Source: Prorocentrum cordatum (lineage: Eukaryota; Sar; Dinophyceae; Prorocentrales; Prorocentraceae). Taken from it: DNA of 38,500 nt. The position numbers and the translations under genes are program-made. The stretch covers positions 98,612-137,111 of the forward strand of contig CAUYUJ010017985.1 in assembly GCA_963575745.1 (NCBI GenBank). The letters run 5' to 3'. The notes under the pieces were generated by a model, which did no database searches, was not told where the DNA came from, and worked only from the letters and a program-made list of their open reading frames with translations. Positions 28,919 through 38,500 of the stretch are shown here, piece after piece. The stretch's first letter is position 1. Each line of letters opens with the position of its first letter.

Positions 28919-31900
28919 GCTTGTAGGAATGGGCCAGCGAGGGCTCGAGCGACCGAAAGGCGGCGGGCGTTGCGCGGGGCGCACCAGTGCAGCCGACGGG
29001 AAAGCGAAAACAAACAAAAACAAACAAAACAGATGCATTTGGCCAGCCCAGGGGCCGAGCGACCGAAACGGAGGCGGGCGGGCATGGGGCGAACATGGCA
29101 AGCGACGGACAAGCGGAAAACAAACAAAAAAAAAAAAAACCAATGAATTGCGGCCAGCCGAGGGGCCGACAGCGACCCCCCGCAACGGCGGCGGGCGGGC
29201 CCGGGGCGACCAGTGCAGCCGATGGACAACCGAAAACAAACAAAAACAAACAAAACCAATGCATTTGGCCAGCCGAGGGGCCGAGCGACCGAAAGGCGGC
29301 GGGCGAGCCTGAGGCGACCAGTGCAGCCGTCGGACAAGCGAAAACAAACAGAAACAAAGAAAGACAGGGAATGGGGCCAGCCGTGGGGCCGAGCGATCGA
29401 AAGGCGGCGGGCGTGCGCAGGGCGAGCAGTGCAGCCGACGGACAAGAAAAACAAACAAAACCAGTGAATTTGGCCAGCCGAGGGGCCGAGCGACCGAACG
29501 GCGGCGGGCGGGCCTGGAGCGACCAGCGCAGCCGACGGGCAAGCGAAAACAAACAAAAACAAACAAAACCGATGAATTGGGCCAGCCGAGGGGCCGAGCG
29601 ACCGCGGGGCGGCGGGCGAGCCTGAGGCGACCAGTGCAGCCGACGGACAAGCGAAAACAAACAGAAACAAAGAAAGCCAGGGAATGGGGCCAGCCGGGGG
29701 GCCGAGCGACCGAAAGGCGGCGGGCGTGCGCAGGGCGACCAGCGCAGCCGACGGACAAGCGAAAACAAACAAAACACACACAAAACCAGTGAATTCAACC
29801 AGCCGAGGGGCCGAGCGACCGAAAGGCGGCGGGCGGACCTGGGGCGACCAGCGCAGCCGACGGGCAAGCGAAAACAAACAAAAACAAACAAAACCAGTGC
29901 AGTTGGCCAGCCGGGGGGCCGAGCGACCGCGGGGCGGCGGGCGAGCTTGGGGCGACCAGTGCAGCCGACGGACAAGCGAAAACACACAGAAACACAGAAA
30001 GCCAGGGAATGGGGCCAGCCGAGGGGCAGAGCGACCGAAATGCGGCGGGCGCGCGCAGGGCGACCAGTGCAGCCGACGGACAAGCGAAAACAAACAAAAG
30101 CAAACAAAACCAATGCATTGGGCCAGCCGGGGGGCCGAGCGACCGAACGGCGGCGGGCGGGCCTGAGGCGACCAGTGCAGCCGACGGGCAAGCGAAAACA
30201 AACAAAAACAAACAAAACCAATGCATTTGGCCAGCCGAGGGGCCGAGCGACCGCGGGGCGGCGGGCGAGCTTGAGGTGGCCAGCGCAGCCGACGGACAAG
30301 CGAAAACAAACAGACACAAAGAAAGCCAGGGAATGGGGCCAGCCGAGGGGCCGAGCGACCGAAAGGCGGCGGGCGTGCGCAGGGCGACCAGTGTAGCCGA
30401 CGGACAAGCGAAAACAAACAAAATCCAACAAAACCAGTGCATTTGGCCAGCCGAGGGGCCGAGCGACCGAACGGCTGCGGGCGGGCCTGGGGCGGCCAGT
30501 GCAGCCGACGGACAAGCGAAAACAAACAAAAACAAACAAAACCGATGCATTTGGCCAGCCGAGGGGCCGAGCGACCGCGGTGCGGCGGGCGAGCCTGAGG
30601 CGGCCAGTGCAGCCGACGGACAAGCGAAAACAAACAGAAACAAAGAAAGCCAGGGAATGGGGCCAGCCGAGGGGCCGAGCGACCGCGGGGCGGCGGGCGG
30701 GTCTGGGGCGACCAGCGCAGACGACGGACAAGCGAAAACCAACAAAATCAAACAAATCCAAGGAATGGGGCCAGCCGAGGGGCCGAGCGACCGCGGGGCG
30801 GCGGGCGAGCCTGGGGCGACCAGTGCAGCCGACGGACAAGCGAAAACAAACAAAAACAAGCAAAACCAATGTATTTGGCCAGCCGAGGGGCCGAGCGACC
30901 GCGGAGCGGCGGGCGAGCCTGAGGCGACCGGTGCAGCCGACGGACAAGCGAAAACAAACAGAAACAAAGAAAGCAAGGGAATGGTGCCAGCCGAGGGGCA
31001 GAGCGACCGAAATGCGGCGGGCGTGCGCAGGGCGACCAGTGCTGCCGACGGACAAGCGAAAACAAACAAAAACAAACAAAACCAGTGAGTTGGGCCGGCC
31101 GATGGGGACGAGCGACCGAACGGCGGCGGGCGGGCCCGGGGCGACCAGCGCAGCCGACGGACAAGCGAAAACAAACAAAAACAAACACAACCGATGCTTT
31201 TGGCCAGCCGAGGGGCCGAGCGACCGCGGGGCGGCGGGCGAGCCTGAGGCGACCAGTGCAGCCGACGGACAAGCGAAAACAACCAGAAACAAAGAAACCC
31301 AGGGAATGGGGCCATCCGAGGGGCCGAGCGACCGAAAGGCGGCGGGCGTGCGCAGGGCGACCGGTGCAGCCGACGGACAGGCGAAAACAAACAAAACACC
31401 AACAAAACCAGTGAATTGGGCCAGCCGAGGGGCCGAGCGACCGAACGGCGGCGGGCGGGCCTGAGGCGACCAGACCAGTGCAGCCGACGGACAAGCGAAA
31501 ACATACCAAAGCAAACAAATCCACTGCATTTGGCCAGCCGAGGGGCCGAGCGACCGCGGGGCGGCGGGCGAGCCTGAGGCGACCAGCGCAGCCGACGGAC
31601 AAGCGAAAGCAAACAGAAACAAAGCGAGCCAGGGACTGGGGCCAGCCGAGGGGCCGAGCGACCGAAAGGCGGCGGGCGCGCGCAGGGCGAACAGTTTCAG
31701 CCGTCGGACAAGCAGGAAAACAATCAAAAACAAACAAAAACCAGCGTGAATTGGGCCCAGCCGAGCGACCGCCCCCGAGCGGCGGCGGGCGGGGCCTTGC
31801 CCTGGGCGCGGAACGGCGCAGCCGACCGAACACACGGCGAAAAAAATACGAAAAACAAGCAAAACCGGGGCCGAGCGACGCGGGGCGCGGGCGACCTGAG

Positions 31901-34900
31901 GCGACAGTGAAGCAGACGGACGAGCGAAAAACAAACAGGAAACAAAGAAAAGCCAGGGAATCGGGGCCAGCCGAAGGGGCCGGAGCGACCGAAAAGGCGG
32001 CGGGCGCGCGCAGGCGACCAGGCAGCCGACGACAAGCGAAAAACAAAACAAACACACACGAAAAGACCAGGAATTGGGCACGGGCCTGAGGGGCCCGAGC
32101 GACCGAGCGGCGGAGGTCGCGGGCTTTTTCTTTAGTTTTTTTTTTTTATTTTTTACTTTTTTTTCGCTCGGGGCGACCAGCGCAGCCGACGGACAAGCGA
32201 AAACAAACAAAAACAAACAAAACCAGTGCATTTGGCCAGCCGAGGGGCCGAGCGACCGCGGGGCTGCGGGCGAGCCTAAGGCGACCAGCGCAGCCGACGG
32301 ACAACCGAAAACAAAGAGAAACAAAGAAAGCCAGGGAATGGTGCCGGCCGAGGGGCCGAGCGACCGAAAGGCGGCGGGCGCGCGCAGGGCGGCCGGCGCA
32401 GCCGACGGACAAGCGAAAACAAACAAAAACAAACAAAACCAGTGAATTGGGCCAGCCGAGGGGCCGAGCGACCGAACGGCGGCGGGCGGGCCTGGGCGAC
32501 CAGTGCAGCCGACGGACAAGCGAAAACAAACAAAAGCAAACAAACCCAGTGCATTTGGCCAGCCGAGGGGCCGAGCGACCGCGGTGCGGCGGGCGAGCCT
32601 GAGGCGACCAGTGCAGCCGACGGACAAGCGAAAACAAACAGAAACAAATCATGCCAGGGAGTGGGGCCAGCCGAGGGGCCGAGCGACCGAACGGCGGCGG
32701 GCGGGCCTGGGGCGACCAGCGCAGCCGACGGACAAGCGAAAACAAACAAAAACAAACAAAATCAATGCATTTGGCCAGCCGAGGGGCCGAGCGACCGCGG
32801 GGCGGCGGGCGAGCCCGAGGCGACCAGTGCAGCCGACGGACAAGCGAAAACAAACAGAAACAAAGAAAGCCAGGGATTGGGGCCAGCCGAAGGGCCGAGC
32901 GACCGAAAGGCGGCGGGCGCGCGCAGGGCGACCAGTGCAGCCGACAGACAAGCGAAAACAAACAAAGCACAAACAAAACCAGTGAATTGGGCCAGCCGAG
33001 GGGCCGAGCGACCGAACGGCGGCGGGCGGGCTCGGGGCGACCAGTGCAGCCGACGGACAAGCGAAAACAAACAAAAACAAACACAACCAATGCATTGGGC
33101 CAGCCGAGGGGCCGAGCGACCGCGGGGCGGCGGGCGAGCCTGGGGCGACCAGCGCAGCCGACGGACAAGCGAAAACAAACAGAAACGAAGAAAGCCAAGG
33201 AAAGGGGCCAGCCGAGGGGCCGAGCGACCGAAAGGCGGCGGGCGCGCGCAGGGCGACCAGCGCAGCCGACGGACAAGCGAAAACAAACAAACAACAACAA
33301 ACAAAACCAGTGAAGTGGGCCAGCCGAGGGGCCGAGCGACCGAGCGGCGGCGGGCGGGTCTGGGGCGACCAGTGCAGCCGACGGACAAGCGAAAACAAAC
33401 AAAAAAACAAACAAAACCCATGCATTTGGCCAGCCGTGGGGGCGAGCGACCGCGGGGCGGCGGGCGAGCTTGAGGCGACCAGTGCAGCCGACGGACAAGC
33501 GAACACAAACAAAAACAAACAAAGCCAGTGAATTGGGCCAGCCGAGGGGCCGAGCGACCGAACGGCGGCGGGCGCGCGCAGGGCGACCAGCGCAGCCGAC
33601 AGACAAGCGAACACAAACAAAAACAAACAAAGCCAGTGAATTGGGCCAGCCGAGGGGCCGAGCGACCGAACGGCGGCGGTTGGGCCTGGGGCGACCAGTG
33701 CAGCCGACGGACAAGCGAAAACAAGCAACAACCAACAACACCAATGCATTTGGCCGGCCGAGGGGTCGAGCGACCGCGGGGCGGCGGGCGAGCTTGAGGC
33801 GACCGCTGCAGCCGACGGACAAGCGCAAACAAACAGAAACAAAGAAAGCCAGGGAATGGGGCCAGCCGAGGGGCCGAGCGACCGAAAGGCGGCGGGCGTG
33901 CGCAGGGCGACCAGTGCAGCCGACGGACAAGCGAAATCAAACAAAAACAAACAAAACCAGTGAATTGGGCCAGCCGAGGGGCCGAGCGACCGCGGGGCGG
34001 CGGGCGAGCCTGGGGCGACCAGCGCAGCCGACGGACAAGCAAAAACAAACAAAACAAACAAAACCATGGATGGGGCCCGCCGAAGGGCCGAGCTGCCGCG
34101 GGGCGGCGGGCGAGCCTGGGGCGACCAGTGCAGCCGACGGATAAGCGAAAACGAACAGAAACAAAGAAAGCCAGGGAGTGGGGCCAGCCGAGGGGCCGAG
34201 CGACCGAAAGGCAGCGGGCGCGCGCAGGGCGACCAGTGCAGCCGACGGACAGGCGGAATCAAACAAAAACAAACGAAACCAATGAATTGGGCCAGCCGAG
34301 GGGCCGAGCGACCGAACGGCGGCGGGCGGGCCCGGGGCGACCAGGGCAGCCGACGGACAAGCGAAAACAAACAAAAACAAACAAAACCAATGCATTTGGC
34401 CAGCCGAGGGGCCGAGCGACCGCGGGGCGGCGGGCGGGCCCGAGGCGACCAGTGCAGCCGACGGACAAGCGAAAAACAAACAGAAACAAAGAAAGCCAAG
34501 GAATGGGGCCAGCCGAGGGGCCGAGCGACCGAAAGGCGGCGGGCGTGCGCAGGTCGACCAGTGCAGCCGACAGACAAGCGAAAACAAACAAAATACAAAC
34601 AAAACCAGTGAATTGGGCCAGCCGAGGGGCCGAGCGACCGAACGGCGGCGGGCGGGCCTGGGGCGACCAGCGCAGCCGACGGACAAGCGAAAACAAGCAA
34701 CAACAAACAAAACCAATGCATTTGGCCAGCCGAGGGGCCGAGCGACCGCGGGGCGGCGGGCGAGCCTGGGGCGACCAGTGCAGCCGATGGACAAGCGAAA
34801 ACAAACAAAAACAAACAAAACCAATGCATTTGGCCAGCCGAGGGGGCGAGCGACCGCGGGGCGGCGGGCGAGCTTGAGGCGACCAGTGCAGCCGACGGAC

Positions 34901-36900
34901 AAGCGAAAACAAACAGAAACAAAGAAAGCCAGGGAATGGGGCCAGCCGGGGGGCCGAGCGCCCGAAAGGCGGCGGGTGTGCGCAGGGCGACCAGTGCAGC
35001 CGACGGACAAGCGAAATCAAACAAAAACAAACACAACCAGTGAATTGGGCCAGCCGAGGGGCCGAGCGACCGAACGGCGGCGGTCGGGCCTGGGGCGACC
35101 AGCGCAGCCGACGGACAAGCGAAAACAAACAACAGCAAACGCAACCAATGCATTTGGCCGGCCGAGGGGCCGAGCGACCGCGGGGCGGCGGGCGAGTTTG
35201 AGGCGACCACTGCAGCCGACGGACAAGCGAAAACAAATAGAAACAAAGAAAGCCAGGGAATGGGGCCAGCCGAGGGGCCGAGCGACCGAAAGGCGGCGGG
35301 CGTGCGCAGGTCGACCAGTGCAGCCGACGGACGAGCGAAATCAAACAAAAACAAGCAAAACCAGTGAATTGGGCCAGCCGAGGGGCCGAGCGACCGAACG
35401 GTGGCGGGCGGGCCTGGGGCGACCAGCGCAGCCGACGGACAAGCGAAAACAAGCCGAAACAAACAAGACCAATGAATGGGGCCAGCCGAGGGGCCGAGCG
35501 ACCGCGGGGCGGCGGGCGGGCCTGGGGCGACCAGTGCAGCCGACGGACAAGCGAAAACAAACAAAAAACAAACAAAACCAATGAATTGGGCCAGCCGATG
35601 GGCCGAGCGCCCGCGGGGCGGCGGGCGAACCTGGGGCGACCAGTGCAGCCGACGGACAAGCGAAAACAAGCAAAACAAACAAAACCAGTGAATTTGGCCA
35701 GCCGAGGGGCCGAGCGCCCGCGGGGCGGCGGGCGAGCCTGGGGCGACCAGCGCAGCCGACGGACAAGCGAAAACAAACAAAAACAAACGAAACAGTGGAA
35801 AGGGGCCAGCCGAGGGGCCGAGCGACCGCGGGGTGGCGGGCGAGGCTGGGGCGACCAACGCAGCTGACGGACAAGCGAACACGAACAACAACAAACAACA
35901 TCAGGGAATTGGGCCAGCCGAGGGGCCGAGCGAGAGAACAGCGGCGGGCGAGCCTGGGGCGACCAGTGCAGCCGACGGACAAGCGAAAACAAACAAAAAC
36001 AAGCAAAACCAATGTATTTGGCCAGCCGAGGGGCCGAGCGACCGCGGAGCGGCGGGCGAGCCCGAGGCGACCGGTGCAGCCGACGGACAAGCGAAAACAA
36101 ACAGAAACAAAGAAAGCCAGGGAGCGGGGCCAGCCGAGGGGCCGAGTGACCGAAAGGCGGCGGGCGAGCCTGGGGCGTCCAGTGCAGCCGACGGACAAGC
36201 GAAAACAAACAAAAACAAACAACATCAGGGAATTGGGCCAGCTGAGGGGCCGAGCGACCGAACGGCGGCGGGCGGGCCTGAGACGACCAGTGCAGCCGAC
36301 GGACAAGCGAAAACAAACAGGAACAAAGAACGCCAAGGAATGGGGCCAGCCGAGGGGCCGAGCGACCGCGGGGCGGCGGGCGGGCCTGGGGCGACCAGTG
36401 CAGCCGACGGACAAGCGAACACAAACAAAAACAAACAAAACCAAGGAATGGGGCCAGCCGAGGGGCCGAGCGACCGCGGGGCGGCGGGCGTGCGCAGGGC
36501 GACCAGTGCAGCCGACGGACAAGCGAAAACAAACAGAATCAAACAAAACCAGTGAATTCGGCCAGCCGAGGGGCCGAGCGACCGAACGGCTGCGGGCGGG
36601 CCTGGGGCGGCCAGTGCAGCCGACGGACAAGCGAAAACAAACAAAAACAAACAAAACCAATGCATTTGGCCAGCCGAGGGGCCGAGCGACCGAAAGGCCG
36701 CGGGCGGGCCTGGGGCGACCAGTGCAGCCGACGGACAAGCGAAAACAAACAGAAACAAACAAAACCAACGCATTTGGCCAGCCGAAGGGCCGAGCGACCG
36801 AAAGGCTGCCACTGCGATCGACGGACAAACGAAAACAAGCCAGAACAACCGAAACCAGCCAAGGAATGGGGCCATCCGAGGAGCCAAGCGACCTAGCGCT
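28919..36900 (+). repeat. 108-bp satellite, long inverted arm (about 73 monomers) with trimeric higher-order repeat
   Basis: Monomers of 108-109 bp run GGCCAGCCGAGGGGCCGAGC, a variable block, GCGACCAGTGCAGCCGACGG, ACAAGCGAAAACAAACA and an A-rich block. Three types alternate. A: ATGCATTTGGCC then CGCGGGGCGGCGGGCGAGC. B: AGGGAATGGGGCC then GAAAGGCGGCGGGCG(T/C)GCGC. C: AGTGAATTGGGCC then GAACGGCGGCGGGCGGGC. The order A-B-C repeats for most of 29260-35450 (for example ggcc starts at 34398, 34507, 34616, 34724), with hybrid or extra monomers near 30655, 32660, 33530, 34000 and 34832. Both strands stay open for up to 1355 codons because the unit is 36 codons without stops. No promoter or start is visible and the peptides are simple repeats. 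Confidence 0.95.
31688..32165. other. Indel-rich patch inside the satellite
   Basis: Monomers here suddenly carry many one- or two-base insertions and deletions, often in homopolymers (GGGCCCAGCC, GGGGCCGGAGCG, GAAAAGGCGG, missing G in GCGACCAGGCAGCC), plus a T-rich 35-bp block at about 32130-32164. Units on both sides keep the 108/109-bp period almost perfectly. A local base-calling or gap-closing error is the simplest explanation. Confidence 0.7.
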
Positions 36901-37052
36901 ACTGCGCGCCGCTGAGACAGGGCCCGGAAATTTGCAATCTACTTCTTGTAATTGCTGTTGCTGTTGTTTTTTTGGGCGGCCCCGAATGCAATCTACTTCT
37001 TCCGCCTTCCTACTTCATGTTTCTACCTACTTCTTCCGACCGGTGGGTAGTC
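36901..37052 (+). repeat. Right satellite border and first copy of a flanking unit
   Basis: After the last degenerate monomer, 36989-37049 (AATCTACTTCTTCCGCCTTC to CCGACCGGTGGGTA) is repeated at 37179-37238 with few changes. The stretch CTACTTCTTCCGACCGGTGGGT just before 37053 is a near reverse complement of ACCCATCGGTCGTTGAAAGTAG that follows it, so each unit contains a foldback. Confidence 0.7.
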
Positions 37053-37130
37053 ACCCATCGGTCGTTGAAAGTAGGTCTTTTTGGATTCTCAGATTCCAAT
37101 CTGGTTTAGGCGTCTTCCTACTTCAATGAT
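37053..37130 (+). repeat. Right flanking direct repeat of the satellite
   Basis: It contains ACCCATCGGTCGTTGAAAGT, TTTTTGGATTCTCAGATTCC and GCGTCTTCCTACTTCAATGA. It is the partner of 26435-26512 in direct orientation. Confidence 0.85.
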
Positions 37131-37239
37131 CGAGTGGCTTCACCTTTTCCGTCCTCCCAAGGGGGCGGACGGAACCTAATCTATTTTCAACGCCTTCCTA
37201 CTTCATGTATCTACCTACTTCTTCCGACCGATGGGTACT

Positions 37240-38178
37240 GTCCTCCCGATCCGGGAACCTCTGGAGACCCTGGGAGACCCTCGGAGACCCTCGGAGGCCT
37301 CTGGACCAGCGAAGGAGTGCCCACCCAGAGAAGCTGTTTTTTTTCCCGAGCTGTCCTGCATTCTTTCGGTGCACGGAGGCAGGGGACGACGACGGAGCAG
37401 AATCAGAGCAGTGCGCACATGTTGTTGTTGTTGTTGTTGTTGAACATTATTTCTTCTTAAGAATAATTATTGTTGGGACCCCTGGTGCACGGCCCCCCCG
37501 CCGCGCCTAGGCCGGAGCCTCATTTTCATCATTTTCGTGAGGAAGCCTCAGGTAATTCGATGTGATCAAGATCCGGTTGTTTTGTTCCCCCCCGCTGTCC
37601 CTTGCAAAAAACACTATAAAATGAAATTTCTTGTTCTAAAATAACCAAACTTCAAGAATCCCTTGCAAAAAATAAGGTAAAGTGGACATTCGCGCGCGCA
37701 AGACGAAATCCTTCCAAAACCTTAGTTTTCGTAGCGATTTTAACATAAAAACATCAAAAAACCAATGGTTTTTCAAAAAAAAATGTCAAAATTTCATCCC
37801 GCGCGCTCTTGCGGATTCGTAGGAAACCCAACACTTTTTAAACATTTCTGTCAAACGGGCTTTTGCGAGCAACTTTTTCGAACTTCTGCAACAACGGTTG
37901 CGCACCTGCCAGGGCCATCATCCCTGTCAAATAATACCATGCGGGACACATGTCAAATAAGTCATTGAAACCATGCGCCAGTGTAGTAGCCACGGTCGTC
38001 CGCATGCCACGAAGTGAAGTGTCCGAACGTCATAGGGCGGGAAGCTGGGTGTGGGTGGTGGCGAAGAGTCGTTTGGAAATTTGGTAGAGCTTGAACCGGC
38101 CCCCCCACAAAGTGGGGGTATTGGCGGGCGTCGTATGAAAACCCTGGCACTGGTGAGAACACTGAGCGTTCGGGTAAA
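37240..38178. other. Intergenic DNA, AT-richer in the middle
   Basis: A short GGAGACCCTCG tandem repeat lies at 37264-37300 and a (GTT)n tract at about 37420-37441. From about 37590 to 37880 the DNA is unusually AT-rich for this window, with CCCTTGCAAAAAA twice (about 37600 and 37660). A loose inverted repeat around the CGCGCGCAAGACGAAAT and ATTTCATCCCGCGCGCTCTT blocks suggests an old MITE. No gene is supported. Confidence 0.55.
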
Positions 38179-38181
38179 ATG

Positions 38182-38219
<38 letters not shown>

Positions 38220-38241
38220 CGTTGTTGTCGTTGTTGTTGGT

Positions 38242-38272
<31 letters not shown>

Positions 38273-38289
38273 TTGTTGTTGTTGCTGTT
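38179..38289 (+). repeat. (GTT)n / (GCT)n tract
   Basis: TTG triplets with GTC, GGT and GCT interruptions lie just upstream of the zinc-finger exon and probably within its intron. The minus-strand Gln/Asn-rich frames are repeat artefacts. Confidence 0.85.
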
Positions 38290-38347
38290 CAGATACATAT
38301 ATCCGCATTTCAATCGTGCTGCCATCCGCCCGTGCTCTTCCCACCAG

Positions 38348-38500
38348 GGCGGCAAGAGCGGCAAGAGCGGAGACTGGGTCTGCAATGCTTGCGGCAACCT
38401 GAACTTCGCGTGGAGAGACAACTGCCACCTCTGCAACGTGTCCTGGTGGGACTCCCAGGACCGCGGCCCTTCCGATGACTTTGCGCCGTCACAGCGCGGC
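38348..38500 (+). CDS. Partial exon with a RanBP2-type zinc finger
   Basis: A clean 3' splice site (GCCCGTGCTCTTCCCACCAG) ends at 38347. The frame then opens GGKSGKSGDWVCNACGNLNF and is open to the window end. It carries the full RanBP2 pattern: W, then C-x2-C, three residues to N, and C-x2-C (NCHLCNV). Such fingers bind single-stranded RNA or ubiquitin; the GDW-start and NxNF form resembles the RNA-binding kind in FUS/ZRANB2-like proteins. After the finger the sequence is acidic/Ser-rich (WWDSQDRGPSDDFAPSQ). Upstream exons would lie beyond the (GTT)n tract and were not found. A retroelement ORF1 with a similar finger is an alternative identity. Confidence 0.75.

Noticed and set aside
26571-36887. 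Very long open frames in the satellite (913 codons plus; 1355, 1081 and 757 codons minus)
   Set aside because: They are translations of the same 36-codon monomer, open on both strands at once, without start context, domains or codon bias. Frames change wherever a 109-bp unit occurs.
28919-36900. CRISPR-like array (regular repeat with alternating blocks)
   Set aside because: The whole 108-bp unit is conserved including the variable block, there are no unique spacers and no cas genes, and the genome is eukaryotic.
1-38500. tRNA, rRNA or snRNA genes
   Set aside because: I looked for clear cloverleaf or conserved rRNA and snRNA blocks and recognised none; a covariance-model search would be needed to exclude them.

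Overview
The window looks like nuclear DNA of a dinoflagellate. The strongest sign is a near-perfect genomic copy of the dinoflagellate trans-spliced leader (DinoSL) at 11492-11512. Supporting signs are high GC with long (CTC)n, (GTC)n and (GTT)n tracts, non-LTR retroelement proteins of the type I know from dinoflagellates, a RanBP2-type zinc-finger exon behind a clean splice acceptor, and mostly non-coding, repeat-filled DNA. Nothing suggests a prokaryote. The species cannot be told from the sequence.

Layout. 1-11400 is low-gene DNA: (CTC)n and (GTC)n tracts, a foldback element (2215-2380), a degenerate dispersed repeat (3907-4105), a 159-bp tandem repeat of about nine copies (6260-7790), a palindromic repeat near 10672 and a 312-bp duplication (10865-11270). 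At 11405-19276 three (CTC)n tracts separate two segments that each begin with a spliced-leader relic. The first (11492-12788) holds coding-like sequence I do not recognise. The second (12839-19240) is a near-complete 6.4-kb LINE with ORF1 (variant RanBP2-like finger plus coiled coil), an AP-endonuclease-like domain, reverse transcriptase, RNase H, a C-terminal Cys-rich domain and a (TCTTA)4 tail. Its first two reading-frame changes are both +1 and both fall on a codon ending UU followed by a stop codon (CUU UAG and GUU UAA).

19241-26430 holds more CTC/GGA tracts, perfect palindromes, a 142-bp MITE with perfect 22-bp terminal repeats (20663-20804), a decayed reverse-transcriptase pseudogene of another family with at least three frame changes (about 22780-23998), and a 90-bp minisatellite (24640-25300).

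26580-36900 is a giant satellite of about 95 monomers of 108 bp (36 codons). It is split into a 2.3-kb arm and an inverted 8-kb arm that meet near 28920. The long arm shows a three-monomer higher-order repeat of about 325 bp. A patch at 31688-32165 is full of small indels and may be a sequence or assembly error. Diverged direct repeats of about 78 bp flank the satellite. Because the unit is a multiple of three and lacks stops, it produces very long open frames on both strands, which should not be read as genes.

37240-38500 is an AT-richer stretch, a (GTT)n tract and a partial exon with a RanBP2 zinc finger that runs off the end. The only proteins I can name are the retroelement proteins and this zinc-finger exon. 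Other coding calls are tentative because GC-rich DNA leaves many frames open by chance.
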